The notes beneath the pieces were generated by a model. It searched no databases, was not told the origin of the DNA, and worked only from the letters and a program-made list of their open reading frames with translations. From Patescibacteria group bacterium UBA6164 (lineage in GTDB: Bacteria > Patescibacteriota > Gracilibacteria > BD1-5 > UBA6164), in the NCBI GenBank assembly GCA_002422305.1, contig DIUG01000026.1:1-31885 (forward strand): DNA of 31,885 bases, in the 5' to 3' direction. This document shows positions 1 to 11,165 of this stretch, one piece after another (the first letter of the stretch is position 1; each line of letters begins with the position of its first letter). A program made the position numbers and the translations under genes.

Positions 1-60
1 AAATCCTATATTACCCACCATTTGATAATTATTTAGGTTTGGATTTTTTATCCACTCCTT
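1..60. other. Left edge: unresolved short coding remnants
   Basis: This stretch is richer in G+C than the intergenic DNA that follows, so it may be the tip of a gene running off the window. Three readings are possible. Plus frame 2 gives a short tail ending in PTIG followed by TAA at 26-28, with a hairpin downstream. Plus frame 3 stays open to a TAA near base 97. On the minus strand an ATG at 21-19 would start MVGNIGF and run off the edge. The terminator-like hairpin at 40-54 slightly favours the first. None can be settled from so few codons. Confidence 0.25.
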
Positions 61-65
61 TTTTT
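40..65 (+). terminator. Weak terminator-like hairpin at left edge
   Basis: TGGAT (40-44) pairs with ATCCA (50-54) around a T5 loop, and a T-run follows at 59-65. The stem is only 5 bp. It would fit the end of a plus-strand gene lying to the left. Confidence 0.3.
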
Positions 66-92
66 GTTTTTAATTTTTGCTATATGTATAAT
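64..92 (+). promoter_or_regulatory. Sigma70-type promoter for the 136-1392 gene
   Basis: TTGTTT (64-69), a 17-base spacer and a perfect TATAAT (87-92) lie 43 bases before the ATG. TATAAT is common by chance in DNA this AT-rich, so the support rests on the correct spacing and the location. Confidence 0.5.
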
Positions 93-135
93 AATTAATA
101 CAATATTATATATTATTATATAATTATTATACATT

Positions 136-1392
136 ATGAAAAAAATATTATGGGTTTTTATTTTATATCTTTTATTAATTAATACTACTTTTTGATATGA
201 GCTTTCAAGCTCAGATTTGAAAAGTTTAGTAATTTATAAAAGTAAAATAATTAAAAATTTAGAAAAAAATCCAAATAGAGTATTTAGTTTAAAGTCTAAA
301 TTAGATATTATTTTAAAAACATATCCTAAAAATACTAAAAATCATGTTATTTTAAATAATATATATGATTTTATAAATGAATATATATTAACATATGAAA
401 ATAACATATTAAAACAAAAAAAACAAATAGATGAACAACTTAAAATAGATGAAATAAATAAAAATTTAGAACTTAGTAAATTAAATGATATAAAAAAAAA
501 AGAAAATCTAGAATTATTAAAAAAAGATACTTCTATAATATCTAATTTTATTATAGAACCTAAATATGACCATTTGTATTTAAAAAATATTTATTTAGAA
601 AATATAGGTAGTTTATGAGATATTACAGGTATTTTTGAGCATATATATTTAGTAAATAATGAAAATCATATTTTTGCAAATGGATATGTTATAAATAATT
701 ATATTTATTTTGATTTAAAAAATGAAATATTACTTGAAAAAAATAATTTAAATAAATTATATATAAAAGTGGTATTAAGTGATTTTAAAAACAAATCTGG
801 AGAAATAAAATTAAAATTATCTACACCTAATAATGCTCCTATATGAACTTATAATTGAATAAGGGCTATATGATATAGTAATTGAAGCTATATTAATTCA
901 GAAGTTAATATACTAAATCCTATAATTACATTTATTACTAAAACAGCATCTTTTATATCAAAAAAGGAAAATTTTAATCCTAGTTACAATATACTTGATG
1001 AATTTACTATAAATAATAATTGACAAAATAATTTAGAAATAAAAAGTTTTGATTTTCAACTATATGGTAGTTTTTTAGATAGTCTTGATTATAATACTAA
1101 ATTTATATTAAAGATAAAATGAACAAATCAAGAATTTTGAAGTGCAAATTTATTTAATTTACAAAATAATATTTTAACAATAAATTATACTTGAAATTCT
1201 TTAAATTATATATCAAAAAATTCATTTACAGATTATTATCTAGAAATAGAACATATTTGAAATCCTATTTGAAGTAGAGAAGTTAGGTTAAATAATGTAG
1301 TTATTTGAGATTTAAAATGAGATTTTATAACAAATTTAAATACTTATTCAAATATATGACTGCCTTTAAAATATAGTGTTTATAGATATTAA
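136..1392 (+). CDS. Secreted coiled-coil protein of unknown function
   Basis: A 418-residue protein when UGA is read as glycine. It begins with a signal peptide: two lysines, a hydrophobic stretch of about 14 residues, then TTFG at a likely cleavage site near residue 20. Residues about 30-90 look helical, and about 90-130 are a Lys/Glu/Leu-rich coiled coil. The C-terminal two thirds are rich in Asn, Tyr, Ile and Thr with alternating beta-type patterns, as in surface or cell-wall proteins. I recognise no family. ATG 136 is chosen because the signal peptide starts there, and a promoter lies just upstream. The frame crosses more than a dozen TGA codons before TAA. The last codons and the stop lie inside the terminator hairpin at 1375-1404. 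A surface or adhesin-like role is a guess. Confidence 0.8.
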
Positions 1393-1405
1393 TCTATAAA
1401 CACTT
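1375..1405 (+). terminator. Perfect 13-bp hairpin overlapping the stop codon
   Basis: Bases 1375-1387 are the exact reverse complement of 1392-1404, with a 4-base loop. The TAA stop (1390-1392) lies in the loop and first pair, so the last four sense codons form the 5' arm. There is no long T-run after it, so RNA stabilisation is an alternative to termination. Confidence 0.6.
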
Positions 1406-1433
1406 ATTCTAAAGTAAGAATTATTTAAGAAAA

Positions 1434-1459
1434 TAAAATAAAATTATAATTTTATTTTA
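1434..1459. repeat. 26-base perfect palindrome upstream of the DsbA-like gene
   Basis: Bases 1434-1446 are the exact reverse complement of 1447-1459 with no loop, all A/T except for none. It touches the proposed -35 element of the next gene (1456-1461), the usual place for a dimeric repressor or activator site. Because it is pure A/T it could also be a compositional accident or a second, weak terminator. Confidence 0.45.
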
Positions 1460-1483
1460 CTTTTTAAAAGACTTAAATATAAT
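1456..1483 (+). promoter_or_regulatory. Promoter for the DsbA-like gene
   Basis: TTTACT (1456-1461), a 16-base spacer and TATAAT (1478-1483) lie 38 bases before ATG 1522. The -35 element overlaps the end of the palindrome at 1434-1459. Confidence 0.45.
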
Positions 1484-1521
1484 TAGTTAACAATTTTATT
1501 TACTTATTTATTTTTATAAAT

Positions 1522-2613
1522 ATGACACAAGAAAAAAACACTTTTGATAAGAATTCTATTCAAATGGGGGTTATTATAGTTTTATTATTGGTTATTGCTG
1601 TAATGTGATTTTTTTTAGGTAAAAAATCTGAAAATACAAATTATGTTAACAATCCTAGTACTAATAATACTGGTTCTAATATATGAGCTAAATATGAAGA
1701 TTTATCTATCATAGTTTATGAAGATAAAAGATGTACAAATTGTCCTACTGACCAAGTTATGGAACAATTACAATTATTACCTTCAATTTCATGAGTAGAA
1801 ATTGTTAGAAAAGATTTTTCTGAAGAAGGTATTTCAGATTATTTAAAAGCTAATAATGTTGATAAATTACCATTAATAGTTTTCTCTACTAACAATTTTG
1901 ATGTTTCTAATGATCCTGTACAAATGGATCAAAATTGACAACCTGCTCCAAAAGTAAATACATTTTTAAAGGAATTACCTAATGGAGAGTTTAATTTAGA
2001 AATAGGATCAACATTTAATCCTTTTCAAGAAAGAAGCGAAAGAGGTTTTTTATTATTAGATAAAACAAAACTACAAGAAATAAAAGAAAATTCTTATATA
2101 AAAGGTAATAAAGATGCAAAAATTACATGGATTGAATACTCTGATTTAGAATGTCCATTTTGTGCAAAATTACATAATAATGGTACACCTGATGATTTGA
2201 CTACAAAATATGCCAATGATTTAAATATTGTATTTAATCATTTTCCATTATGATTTCATGCAAATGCACAAATATGAGCTGAAATTGTAGAATGTTTAGG
2301 TGAACAAAAATGAACAGAAGCTTTTTATGCTTTAGTTAAAAAATCTTTTACTGATGAGAAATCAACTAAGGCTTACTTAATAGAACAAGCAGTAGCTTTA
2401 TGAGCTAATGAATGAGATTTAAATAAATGTTTAGATGATGCTAGATATACTGAAAAAGTTAAATCACAAATGGAAGCTTGAACTAGTCTTTTTGGTGTTA
2501 CTGGTACTCCATGAAATGTATTAATTAATAATGAGACTTGAGAATATGAAGTTATTTCTTGAGCTTATCCTACTAGTGAATTTGAAAAAATTATTGATTG
2601 ATTATTAAAATAA
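1522..2613 (+). CDS. Membrane-anchored DsbA-like protein with two thioredoxin-type CxxC sites
   Basis: A 363-residue extracytoplasmic thiol-disulfide protein. One transmembrane helix spans residues about 16-33, followed by a low-complexity Asn/Ser/Thr linker. A first thioredoxin-like segment carries CTNC (Cys71, Cys74). The C-terminal DsbA-type domain carries LECPFCAKLH (Cys211, Cys214) and a typical cis-proline stretch, VTGTPGN. DsbA enzymes introduce disulfides into exported proteins, and CPFC is close to the classic CPHC. The N-terminal CTNC domain is unusual and could act as an internal redox partner or as an electron relay in place of a separate DsbB or VKOR, neither of which is in the window. 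It sits alone between two hairpins with its own promoter. The DsbA-type fold is well supported. Whether it oxidises, isomerises or reduces is inferred. Confidence 0.85.
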
Positions 2614-2617
2614 AAAA

Positions 2618-2645
2618 AAATCTCACATTTGTGAGATTTTTTTTT
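2618..2645. terminator. Bidirectional terminator between DsbA-like gene and era
   Basis: AAATCTCACA (2618-2627) pairs perfectly with TGTGAGATTT (2630-2639) around a TT loop. A-runs lie on one side and a T-run on the other, so it can stop transcripts from both converging genes. Confidence 0.85.
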
Positions 2646-2648
2646 ATT

Positions 2649-3548
2649 TTAATTTAATAATTCTTTTATTAATTTTTCATCTTTTCTCCAATTTTTTCTT
2701 GTTTTTATTCTTAGAGCTAAAAAAACTTTTTTTCAAAAAATTTCTTCTAATTCTATTCTAGCTTCTTTTCATATAGTTTGAATTAAACTACCTCCTTTTC
2801 ATATTATTATATATTTTTGGGAATCTGTTTCTGTATAAATATAAGCGACCATTTTTAATAAATTATTAGTTTCTTCAATTTCTTCTACTCATACATATAT
2901 ACTATGAGGTATTTCTTCTTTTGTATGTAAAAATGTTTTTTCTCTTATTATTTCACTTATTCTAAAATATATATCTTGTTTTGTATAATATTCTTCTGGA
3001 AAAAACATAGGTCATATTTTTAAAATCCCTTTTACTTTATTAAGTAATATATCAAATCATTCTTTTGATACAGAAGATATTTTAACTATATTTTCATTTT
3101 CAGGTATTTTTATTTTTGCTTTTAGATCTATTTTTGTATAAACCTTTATGATAGGTTTATTAACCATTTCTATAATATCTTTTATATATTTTTCCTCTTC
3201 TCATCATTCTCTACTAGTATCAATAAAATATAAAATTACTTCCGCATCTTTGAAACTAGAAATAGCTACATTGTTTATTTGTTCATTGAATCTTTTTTCC
3301 GATTTATGTATTCAAGGTGTATCAAAAAAAATTATTTGAGAAATTTCATCATTATAGATAGCTAAAACTCTTTTTCTAGTAGTTTGAGGTATATTTGTAG
3401 TTATAGATATTTTTTCTCATATAAGAGAATTTACAAAGGTAGATTTTCAAGCATTTGGTCTACCTATGATTGCTACATATCATACTTTTTTTTCTTTTTT
3501 TAAATCACTTGTATTTTCTATTATATCTTTTAAATTTAATTCTTTCAT
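2649..3548 (-). CDS. era: GTPase Era
   Basis: A 299-residue GTPase that binds near the 3' end of 16S rRNA and helps mature the 30S subunit. The G1 loop GRPNAGKST is at residues 29-37, and the codon for Gly34 is TGA. Further on come the switch region with IPQTTRKR, G3 in DTPGIHKS and G4 in TKID. The C-terminal third has the KH-domain pattern, including IIIGKGG near residue 250. The length is normal for Era. The start ATG overlaps the TAA of the upstream bPH-domain gene by one base, so the two are translationally coupled in the operon tsaB-bPH-era. The 20-residue lead before the G domain is somewhat longer and more charged than in E. coli. Confidence 0.95.
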
Positions 3549-4081
3549 TATTTATTGTTATTATTTATTTCATTTTTATTATTTGATTTTAGTGGATCTC
3601 CATCTCTATAATCATCAACTATATTTAATATTTTTCTAGCAGCTTGTATTGAATCAGGACAAAATCACATTTGTAAAGTAGTTTTATTTCAGGCTGTTTG
3701 TATCGATATTGTTCAATAATTTAATATATTTGCAAATAATCAAGAAGTTTTTGAATTTACCTCTTGTACTTGTCATAAATTACACTCTGAAACTGTTCTA
3801 TTTAAAAATGATATTTGATCTATTCATATAACTCTATTATTTGTAATTACATACATATCTAATTCATGGTTAAGCCATTCTATATAAAGAAATATAGAAA
3901 AGATAAGCCAAAAAGAAATATTTGTTAAAATAGATATAATTCATGTTAAAACAACAAATAGAGAAATAGATATAATTATTCAAATAATAAAATATACTCA
4001 TAATATAATGTATACAACCCAGTGTCTTTTAATAACTGTCAAAACCTTTTCTCAAGGTCTCATATTTTCTAAATTTAGCAT
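3548..4081 (-). CDS. Bacterial PH-domain (YdbT/DUF304-like) membrane protein
   Basis: A 177-residue protein. Two hydrophobic segments (about residues 22-46 and 52-70) precede a beta-rich region with ITNNRVIGIDQISFLNR and a later NYGTISIQTAG. These are the hallmarks of the bacterial PH-like bPH2 family, in which a membrane-anchored PH fold faces the cytoplasm. Members are common in Gram-positives and Patescibacteria, and their function is mostly unknown. The tail is Asn/Lys-rich and disordered. It lies between tsaB (9-base gap) and era (one-base overlap), so it is co-transcribed with both. Nothing in the sequence ties it to ribosome assembly beyond this position. Confidence 0.8.
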
Positions 4082-4090
4082 ATTTTTTAT

Positions 4091-4660
4091 CTAAGATATA
4101 TTAGGCTTTTTAATATATAAAGCTTGTATTTGTTTTTTATTATCAAATTTAATATTATGTATTATACTTAAATAATCTGTTTTTTCAATTATTTTTATAT
4201 TTTTAAATAATTCTTTACTTACTTCACCATAAATTATTTTTATTTTTTTTTCTTTTAATAAAATTAATAATTTTTCATTTTCTATTATTTCTATTTTTGA
4301 ATTAATATCAAATTTAACAAAACAATCTCTTTTAGATGAAGATTTTATTATAGGATATTGTTTATATAAATCAAAAAAACTAATAGCTGTTATATTTTTA
4401 TTTATTATATAATTTATAGTATTTATAGTAAGTACAGTAGTTCTAATTCATGTAAAACTTCAGGGTCAATTTATTATAACTATATTTTCCAAGTCATCAT
4501 ATTTTAGATTATTTTTTTTAAGCACCTCATCTATCTTTGGTATTAGTGTAGATGATTCATTTCATTTTATATCCCATACGGTTTTATCTATTATTTCTCT
4601 ATTTGAATTAAATATTATAATTTTTGCTTGTATTGATATAGTGTCTATAAATATATTCAT
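4091..4660 (-). CDS. tsaB: tRNA threonylcarbamoyladenosine biosynthesis protein TsaB
   Basis: A 189-residue member of the ASKHA-fold TsaB family. TsaB partners TsaD and TsaE in placing the t6A modification at A37 of ANN-decoding tRNAs. The N-terminus MNIFIDTISIQAKIIIF and the motif INGPGSFTGIRTT (about residues 64-76) are diagnostic, and three of the motif glycines are TGA codons. The C-terminal half is weakly conserved and shorter than the roughly 230 residues of E. coli TsaB, so the subdomain that contacts TsaD is minimal. It ends in TAG and is the first gene of the minus-strand operon with the bPH-domain gene and era. It diverges from mfd across a 100-base AT-rich gap. Confidence 0.9.
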
Positions 4661-4760
4661 TTTTTAAAATCATTATTAAACTTTATATATTTTATTTTTT
4701 TTATATAATTTGTAAATAAAAAAAATAATACTATTACCTAAAATAAATATATTTAAAAAT

Positions 4761-7700
4761 ATGATTAATTTAAAATTAAAAATTCATAGAAATAAACATT
4801 ACATAAACTATTGAAGCATTTTTTCTAGATTATTATTATTAAGATCTGAATTACAAAATTCTGATACTTTTTTGATAGTTGTTGAAAATGAAAAACAAAT
4901 AGATACTTATTTAAAGATTTCTCAATATTTAAAAATAGAGTTAAATAATTTAGATAATTTTTCTCAAATTACTAATTTTATTAGTAATGAAACATGAAAA
5001 TATATAGTTACTAAAGATTTTTTTAATTTAGATATGAGTTTTATTTATTCAAATATTAAAAAAATATTTACTATTAAAGTATGACAAGAAATAAAAATAG
5101 AAGAAATAATAAAAAAATTAAACGATTTATCATACCATTTTTCAGAATATGATAAGGATTGAACTTTTAGAGTCTTAGGTGATTTGCTTATTTTTACAGA
5201 TTTATCATGAGTAAATATAAAAATAAGTTTTTGGTGAGATGTTATAGAAGAAATAATAGTTGGTTTAAATAAGAAACAAATATATAATTTTTGAAAAAAT
5301 GAATTATTAAATTTTGATTATTCATCAAAAATAATAAATAAAGAAATAATATCAAAAATAAAAGAAATTGATTCATTAATAATATTAGATTCACTTGATT
5401 TTTATTCTAGTTATGATGAAATATTTACTATTTTAAATAATTATATTATTTTTAATTCTTTATCTAACAATAATAATAGTATAAACTTAGGAATAGATGA
5501 ATTATATATTGAAAAAATAGATGATTTCAAGAATTTATTAGAAAGAAAAGGGATAAAAAAATATATTTTTACAAAAAATAAAAACACAATTAATAATTTT
5601 ATAAATTTAAATAATTTAGATTGAGTTGAGGTAATAGATACAAATTTGACTAATTTAAAGAGTTTTATTATAAATACTTCATCTCAAGCTTCTCCTTTTG
5701 AGGAGAAGAGGAAAGAACAATTAAACTTTCCTATTTTTCAAAATATATGAGATAAAAGCGATATTATAGTTATCTGTGATGATAATATTTCTCGTATTTT
5801 TATTAAAAAGAGAATTAAAAGAAGTTTATCAAAAAATCTTGATTTGATGATGCAAATATCACCATGAGATTATATTGTCCATATAGATCATTGAATAGGT
5901 ATATTTCGTGAAATTATAAATAAAGAATTACCTATTAATGCATGAAAAGAAATTATTAAAAAAGAATATATTACAATAGAATATAAAAATAATGATAAAT
6001 TATTTGTACCTATAACAGAAGTTTCAAGAGTTTCAAAATATGTATGAATAGATAATCCAAAACTTACGGGTTTAAATACTAAAGAATGGGAGAAAAAATT
6101 AAAAAAGGTTTCTGAAGATATAGAAATAATTGCTAGAGAACTTTTAGATATTTATGCAAAAAGAAAGTTAGTAAAATGATATAAATTTAAGTCTTTTCCA
6201 AATGATGAAATAAAATTTACCAATTCGTTTAACTATACTTATACAAATGACCAATTAAATGTTATTTCAGAAATTTATAAAGACATGGAATCTGATTATC
6301 CTATGGATAGATTGCTTTCTGGAGATGTATGATTTTGAAAAACAGAAATAGCTTTTGCTAGTATTTATAAGGCAATTATTAATTGAAAACAAGCAGCTTT
6401 AATATCACCACTAGTAGTTTTAGCTTATGAACATTATGAAAAAGCAATTGATAGATTTAGTAACTTTCCTATAAATATTTGAGTAATTACTAGATTTGAA
6501 AAACCATCTGTAGTAAAAGTTACTATTGAAAAATTGAAAACTTGAAAAATAGATTTAATTATTTGAACACATAGATTATTAAGTGAAGATATACAATTTA
6601 AAGATTTATGATTATTAGTGGTAGATGAAGAACATAAATTTTGAGTAAAAGATAAGGAAAAAATAAAAATATATAAAGGTAATATAGACATATTATCCAT
6701 GTCTGCTACACCTATTCCTAGAAGTTTAAATATGGCTTTAAATTGAATAAAACCAGTGTCAATGTTGACAGTTCCGCCAATAGGTAGACAATCAATACAG
6801 ACAGCAGTAGTTCCTTTTGATGACCAAATAATTTTTGATGCTGGTAAGAGAGAGTTTGATAGAAAATGACAATTATTCTTTATACATAATAGAGTAGAGT
6901 CTATAAATATAATATGAAATTATTTATCTGAATTATTTCCATGAAAAAAAATAGCTATAGCACATTGACAACTTCCATGAGATGCATTAGAACAAAGAAT
7001 AATAGAATTTAAAAGAAAACAATATGATATATTACTTGCAACAACAGTTGTAGAAAATGGAATAGATTTTTCAAATGTAAATACTATTTTCATAAACGAG
7101 GCACAAAATTTTTGAATAGGTCAAATTCATCAACTTAGATGAAGAGTATGAAGATCAGATAGAAAATGATATTGTTATTTATTGTTTAAGAAAGATAAAA
7201 TAAAAGAAGATGCTGCAAAAAGATTAAAAACTATTGTCGACTATAGTCATTTATGAGCATGATTTGAATTAGCAATAAAAGATTTAGAAATAAGATGATG
7301 ATGAGATATTTTGGGTATTAGACAAAGTGGACAGTGACATGAAATAGGTGTCAATTTATTTATTGAAATGCTTGAAGATAAAGTAGATGAGCTAAAAAAT
7401 AATTTAGCAGAAACTTTTATTGATAATTTAAATAATAATGATTCAATAGAAAAAAAAGTAAAAAGAATTAATACAACTATAGATTTAAATTTACCAGCTT
7501 ATATTGATGATTCTTATTTTTGATCAGAATTAGATAAAATAAATTTTTATAGAGAAATAGAAAGTTTAGATAGTATATTTGATTTGGAAAATATAATAAA
7601 TGATTTTAAAGATATAAATAGAAATACACCAAAGGCAACAAATAACTTTTTTGATTTATTAAAATTAAAATTAAAAGCTTGAGAATATTTAATTAAGTCT

Positions 7701-7934
7701 ATAAAAAAAGTGTGAATTAATTACCAAATAGATTTTAAAGATTGAATTTCATTAGTAAATATAAAAGACTTTTTATTACTTGATGATAAAGTAAAATTTA
7801 TTGTTATTAATGTTAATAGATTAAGAAGTAGTCAAAATAATTTTGAAAATGATGAAAAATTCTTACAATATATGTTACAACTTTTTTTTAAAAAAATTTG
7901 ATTAAAAAAAATCAAATTAAAATTGAAAAAGTAA
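4761..7934 (+). CDS. mfd: Transcription-repair coupling factor Mfd
   Basis: A 1057-residue superfamily 2 translocase that removes RNA polymerase stalled at DNA damage and recruits UvrA. The N-terminal 300 residues are a strongly diverged UvrB-like region. Near residue 370 is the RNA polymerase-interacting (CarD-like) domain, with PGDYIVHIDHGIGIFREI. The motor follows: LLSGDVGFGKTEIAFAS with the P-loop at 521-528 (Gly524 and Gly526 are both TGA), DEEH at 622-625, SATPIPRSLNMAL, and GRVGRSDRKG in motif VI. The length is slightly under E. coli Mfd (1148). A possible -10 (TATAAT, 4704-4709) lies in the gap shared with tsaB. The next gene starts 21 bases after its stop and may be co-transcribed. 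UvrA and UvrB are not in the window. Confidence 0.95.
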
Positions 7935-7955
7935 TTTATTTTTAATTTTAAAGTT

Positions 7956-9095
7956 ATGAAAAAATTTAGTCTACTATTTTTAATTGTTTTTTTAGTTTCT
8001 TGTAATTCTGATACAAATAATGAAGATTTTACATGACAAGAAAAAAAAGATGTTAATAATTTACCTTATAATAATACAGAAATGACAAATAAACAAACTC
8101 AATGATTACAAAATTGAGATATTGTAGCAATTATGAAAACTACAAATGGTACTATTAAAATAAAACTTTTTACAGATTTAGTTCCTATTACTACTACAAA
8201 TTTTATTGCTTTGTCTAAAAAATGATATTACAATGATATAATTTTTCATAGAGTAATAAAAGATTTTATGATTCAATGAGGAGATCCTGATGGGACGGGT
8301 ATGTGATGAACAAGTATTTATTGAGAAAAGTTTGAAGATGAATTTTCTGATAAATTATCTAATATACCATATTCAATATCTATGGCAAATGCCGGTATTA
8401 ATACAAATGGTAGTCAATTTTTTATAAATGAAGCAAATAACACTTTTTTAGATAATAAACATTCTGTTTTTGGTCAAGTAGTTGAGTGAAAGGAAAATGT
8501 AGATAAAATAGCTAAAGTAAAAACTTGAAAAAATAATAAACCTGAAAAGGAAGTGAAAATTATATCTATAGATATAATGGAATATAATAATGGTACACTA
8601 AAAGAATATAATTTTGATTTAGAATCTAAATTAAAAGAAATAGAAAATATAAAAATAATAAAACAAGAAGCTAAAAAATCAAAAACTGTAGATATAGGTG
8701 ATACTGTTTGAGTTCATTATACAGGTACTTTTGATAATTGAGAAAAATTTGATAGTAGTTTAGATAGATGAGAACCGATTTTATTTCAAGTATGAGCTGG
8801 TCAAATGATTTTATGATTTGATGCTTGAGTAGTTTGAATGAAAATATGAGATAAAAAAACATTAAAACTTACTCCTAATGAAGCATATTGAGAATTAGAA
8901 ATAGTAATACCTAAGGATAATTTACAATCTTTTGTAGATGCATGAATTACTTTAGAAGCTTGATCTGAATTACCAACAGAACAATGAAATATAAAAATTT
9001 TAAAATCGGATGATATTTCAATAACTATTGAAAATACTCATCCAATGGCAGGTAAACCTTTGAATTTTGATATAGAATTAGTTGATATAAATTAA
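7956..9095 (+). CDS. Lipoprotein fusing cyclophilin and SlyD-like FKBP peptidyl-prolyl isomerases
   Basis: A 379-residue exported folding protein. The N-terminus MKKFSLLFLIVFLVSC has a lipobox with Cys16 as the lipid-attachment residue, then a low-complexity linker. Residues about 57-210 form a cyclophilin-type domain (NFIALSKKGYYNDIIFHRVI, DFMIQGGDPDGTG, NTNGSQFFI). Residues about 243-379 are FKBP-type (VHYTGTFDNGEKFDSS, GAGQMILGFDAGVVGMK). They carry a SlyD-like chaperone flap insert and the SlyD-type ending NTHPMAGKPLNFDIELV. Both classes catalyse cis-trans proline isomerisation, and SlyD inserts add chaperone activity. The two enzyme families are normally separate proteins. Together with the DsbA-like gene nearby it suggests extracytoplasmic folding of secreted or surface proteins. 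It follows mfd by 21 bases. Confidence 0.9.
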
Positions 9096-9109
9096 TTGTA
9101 TTATAAAAT

Positions 9110-9149
9110 AAGTAAAAATAAAGCACCCCCAAGTGCTTTATTTTTACTT
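9110..9149. terminator. 17-bp bidirectional terminator
   Basis: Bases 9110-9126 pair perfectly with 9133-9149 around CCCCAA. It separates the converging PPIase and peptidase genes and has A/T-rich flanks suited to termination both ways. Confidence 0.85.
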
Positions 9150-9177
9150 ATTTTTTATAGGTTTGAAAATAATAGTT

Positions 9178-11046
9178 TTATGATGAAATATTATCTAAAT
9201 TATTTCATATTTTTTTATATAAATTATAATAATATTCTACAAATTCTCTTATTTCAAGATTTTTTGGTAAATAATGTCAATTATTTTTTATAGTATAATC
9301 AGATAAAAAAACTCAAGCATCTATTTTTTTTAAATAAATATTTATTATTTTTGTATAGTGATTAGTATAAACTTTTTGTAATTTTTTATAATTTTTATCA
9401 TTATAATTTATTGTTATTTGATTATCAGTATTTATAGATATAATTCAAGATTCAAATAATATATCCAAATGTATAAGAGATTCACAATAATAAGGTTCTA
9501 TTTCATTTGTTTCTCTATATTTTAATAAATTTATACATCTATAAATATGATCTATTATTATGTTATAACTTAATTTTTCAGTTGATGGATTAGTTTCATT
9601 AATTAATTCTTCATTAAAAAAATACATCACTAAACCTCAAGCAGTAGCTTTAAATTCTTCAATATTTTTAAATATTCATGTTTTTTTATTCATTAAAATT
9701 TCAGTATCAAAATCCAACCATAATGTATGACCATATTCATGACCTATAGTTAATATATCATAAATTTTATAAAAAGTATCATTATTTCAAAATAATATTT
9801 TTCTATAATCCTTTAATAATTTACTATCAAAAATAACTGAATCTATCTTCATGAATGGAGCTTTTTGTTTATTTTGTAAAACTATTTCTGGAAAAGCAAA
9901 AATTTTTTTTCAGTACATTTTTGTAACTAATTCATCATTTGGAACAACTTGAGCAGAAAATAATCAAGTCATTTCTGATGAATAATATAAAACTGGTGAT
10001 GATAAATACAATTGTACTCTTTTTATACTATTTAGAGAAAAATTATAAGAACTATAAAAGTCATCTATTCATATTTCATCATAAAAAGCTTCATACATAT
10101 TTAAAATATTTTTTTTAATATCACTTTTAAAAACTGTATTTTGTATTCTTAAATCCCATTCTGGAGCTACTGCTTTTCTATATTTATCTTCATAAAATTC
10201 TAAAGGGTGACATATTTGAAAAGGAGTTTTTATATCCATCCAAACTTCATCTACTTTTGACCATTTTTCAACTAATTTACTTGTGTCTTTTTCTAAAAGT
10301 GCATATTTAATGTTAGTTAAATAATTTATATAATTCTCTTTTGCATTATAAATTTCGTCTTCTAAATTAGATAAATTATTTATAAATATATCTAATTCTT
10401 CTACTATTATTTTTATTTCATTTGGAAAAATATCAACATATGATTTTGATACATATTCTCCATTTTCCATAACTAATGCTGAATAAGATCTATCTCATTC
10501 TTCTCAATCATAAGATAAATCAAATAAATTATTTTCAGATAAAAATTGTATTATTTTATCAGTATCATTTTCAAATTTATTTTCTAAATCTTTATTTATT
10601 CAGTTAATTATATGATTTCTCCAAGGTAAAAACAATCAATTGAAAGCTAATCATACATTTGCAACTCATTTAAATATTTCTATATAAAAAGGTGTTAATA
10701 ATTTTTTTGAAATTATTACAGATATTAAAACTGCTTGAATTTCACTATGAAAATCACAAACATATTTATAAGATAAATCAATTTTTTCTATCTTATTTTC
10801 AATAAATGAACTTTTATCTATATATAATATTAAAGGTTCTTCTTTTAAATTTGCTATTCTTGAATAAGCTATATATCTAGTTTCTTCATTTTTTTCTAAT
10901 CATATAAAATCTAAAAATTCATCTAAAATTATTCTATGTTTTCATTCTTTATTAATTCAATTTACTAAATCATTTATACCTAATTGTAAATTTTTATATA
11001 ATTCTATTATTTCTTTTAAATTATTTTCTAACTCTATTTGTTCCAT
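9178..11046 (-). CDS. M3-like zinc metallopeptidase (gluzincin)
   Basis: A 622-residue protein without signal peptide or membrane segments, so probably cytosolic. The zinc site is TIGHEYGHTLWLD, with His436, Glu437 and His440. A likely third ligand lies in NIEEFKATAGG, about 24 residues later, the spacing of gluzincins such as the M3 oligopeptidases. The rest is mainly helical, and the length matches M3 enzymes (about 600-700). The usual M3 signature is HExGHxLH, so the TLW in place of ALH marks it as distant, and another gluzincin family is possible. The expected role is degrading short peptides, which would suit an organism living on host-derived peptides. It is a single-gene unit ending at the terminator at 9110-9149. 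Confidence 0.8.
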
Positions 11047-11165
11047 TTATTTGTTTTAAAAATTATTTTATATATTTATAATCAAAATAATAATTAAAAC
11101 AAATAATATGTTAATATTTTTTTATATTAATATATATACTATTTATATATTTTTAATATAAAAGA

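Noticed and set aside
3148..3339. Plus-strand open frame opposite era
   Set aside because: It is antisense to the Era GTPase domain and looks hydrophobic only because of base composition.
6434..6700. Minus-strand open frame within mfd
   Set aside because: It overlaps the helicase core of Mfd, whose sense-strand motifs are unmistakable.
9096..9293. Small plus-strand frame after the PPIase gene
   Set aside because: It runs through the 17-bp terminator and into the antisense of the peptidase gene.
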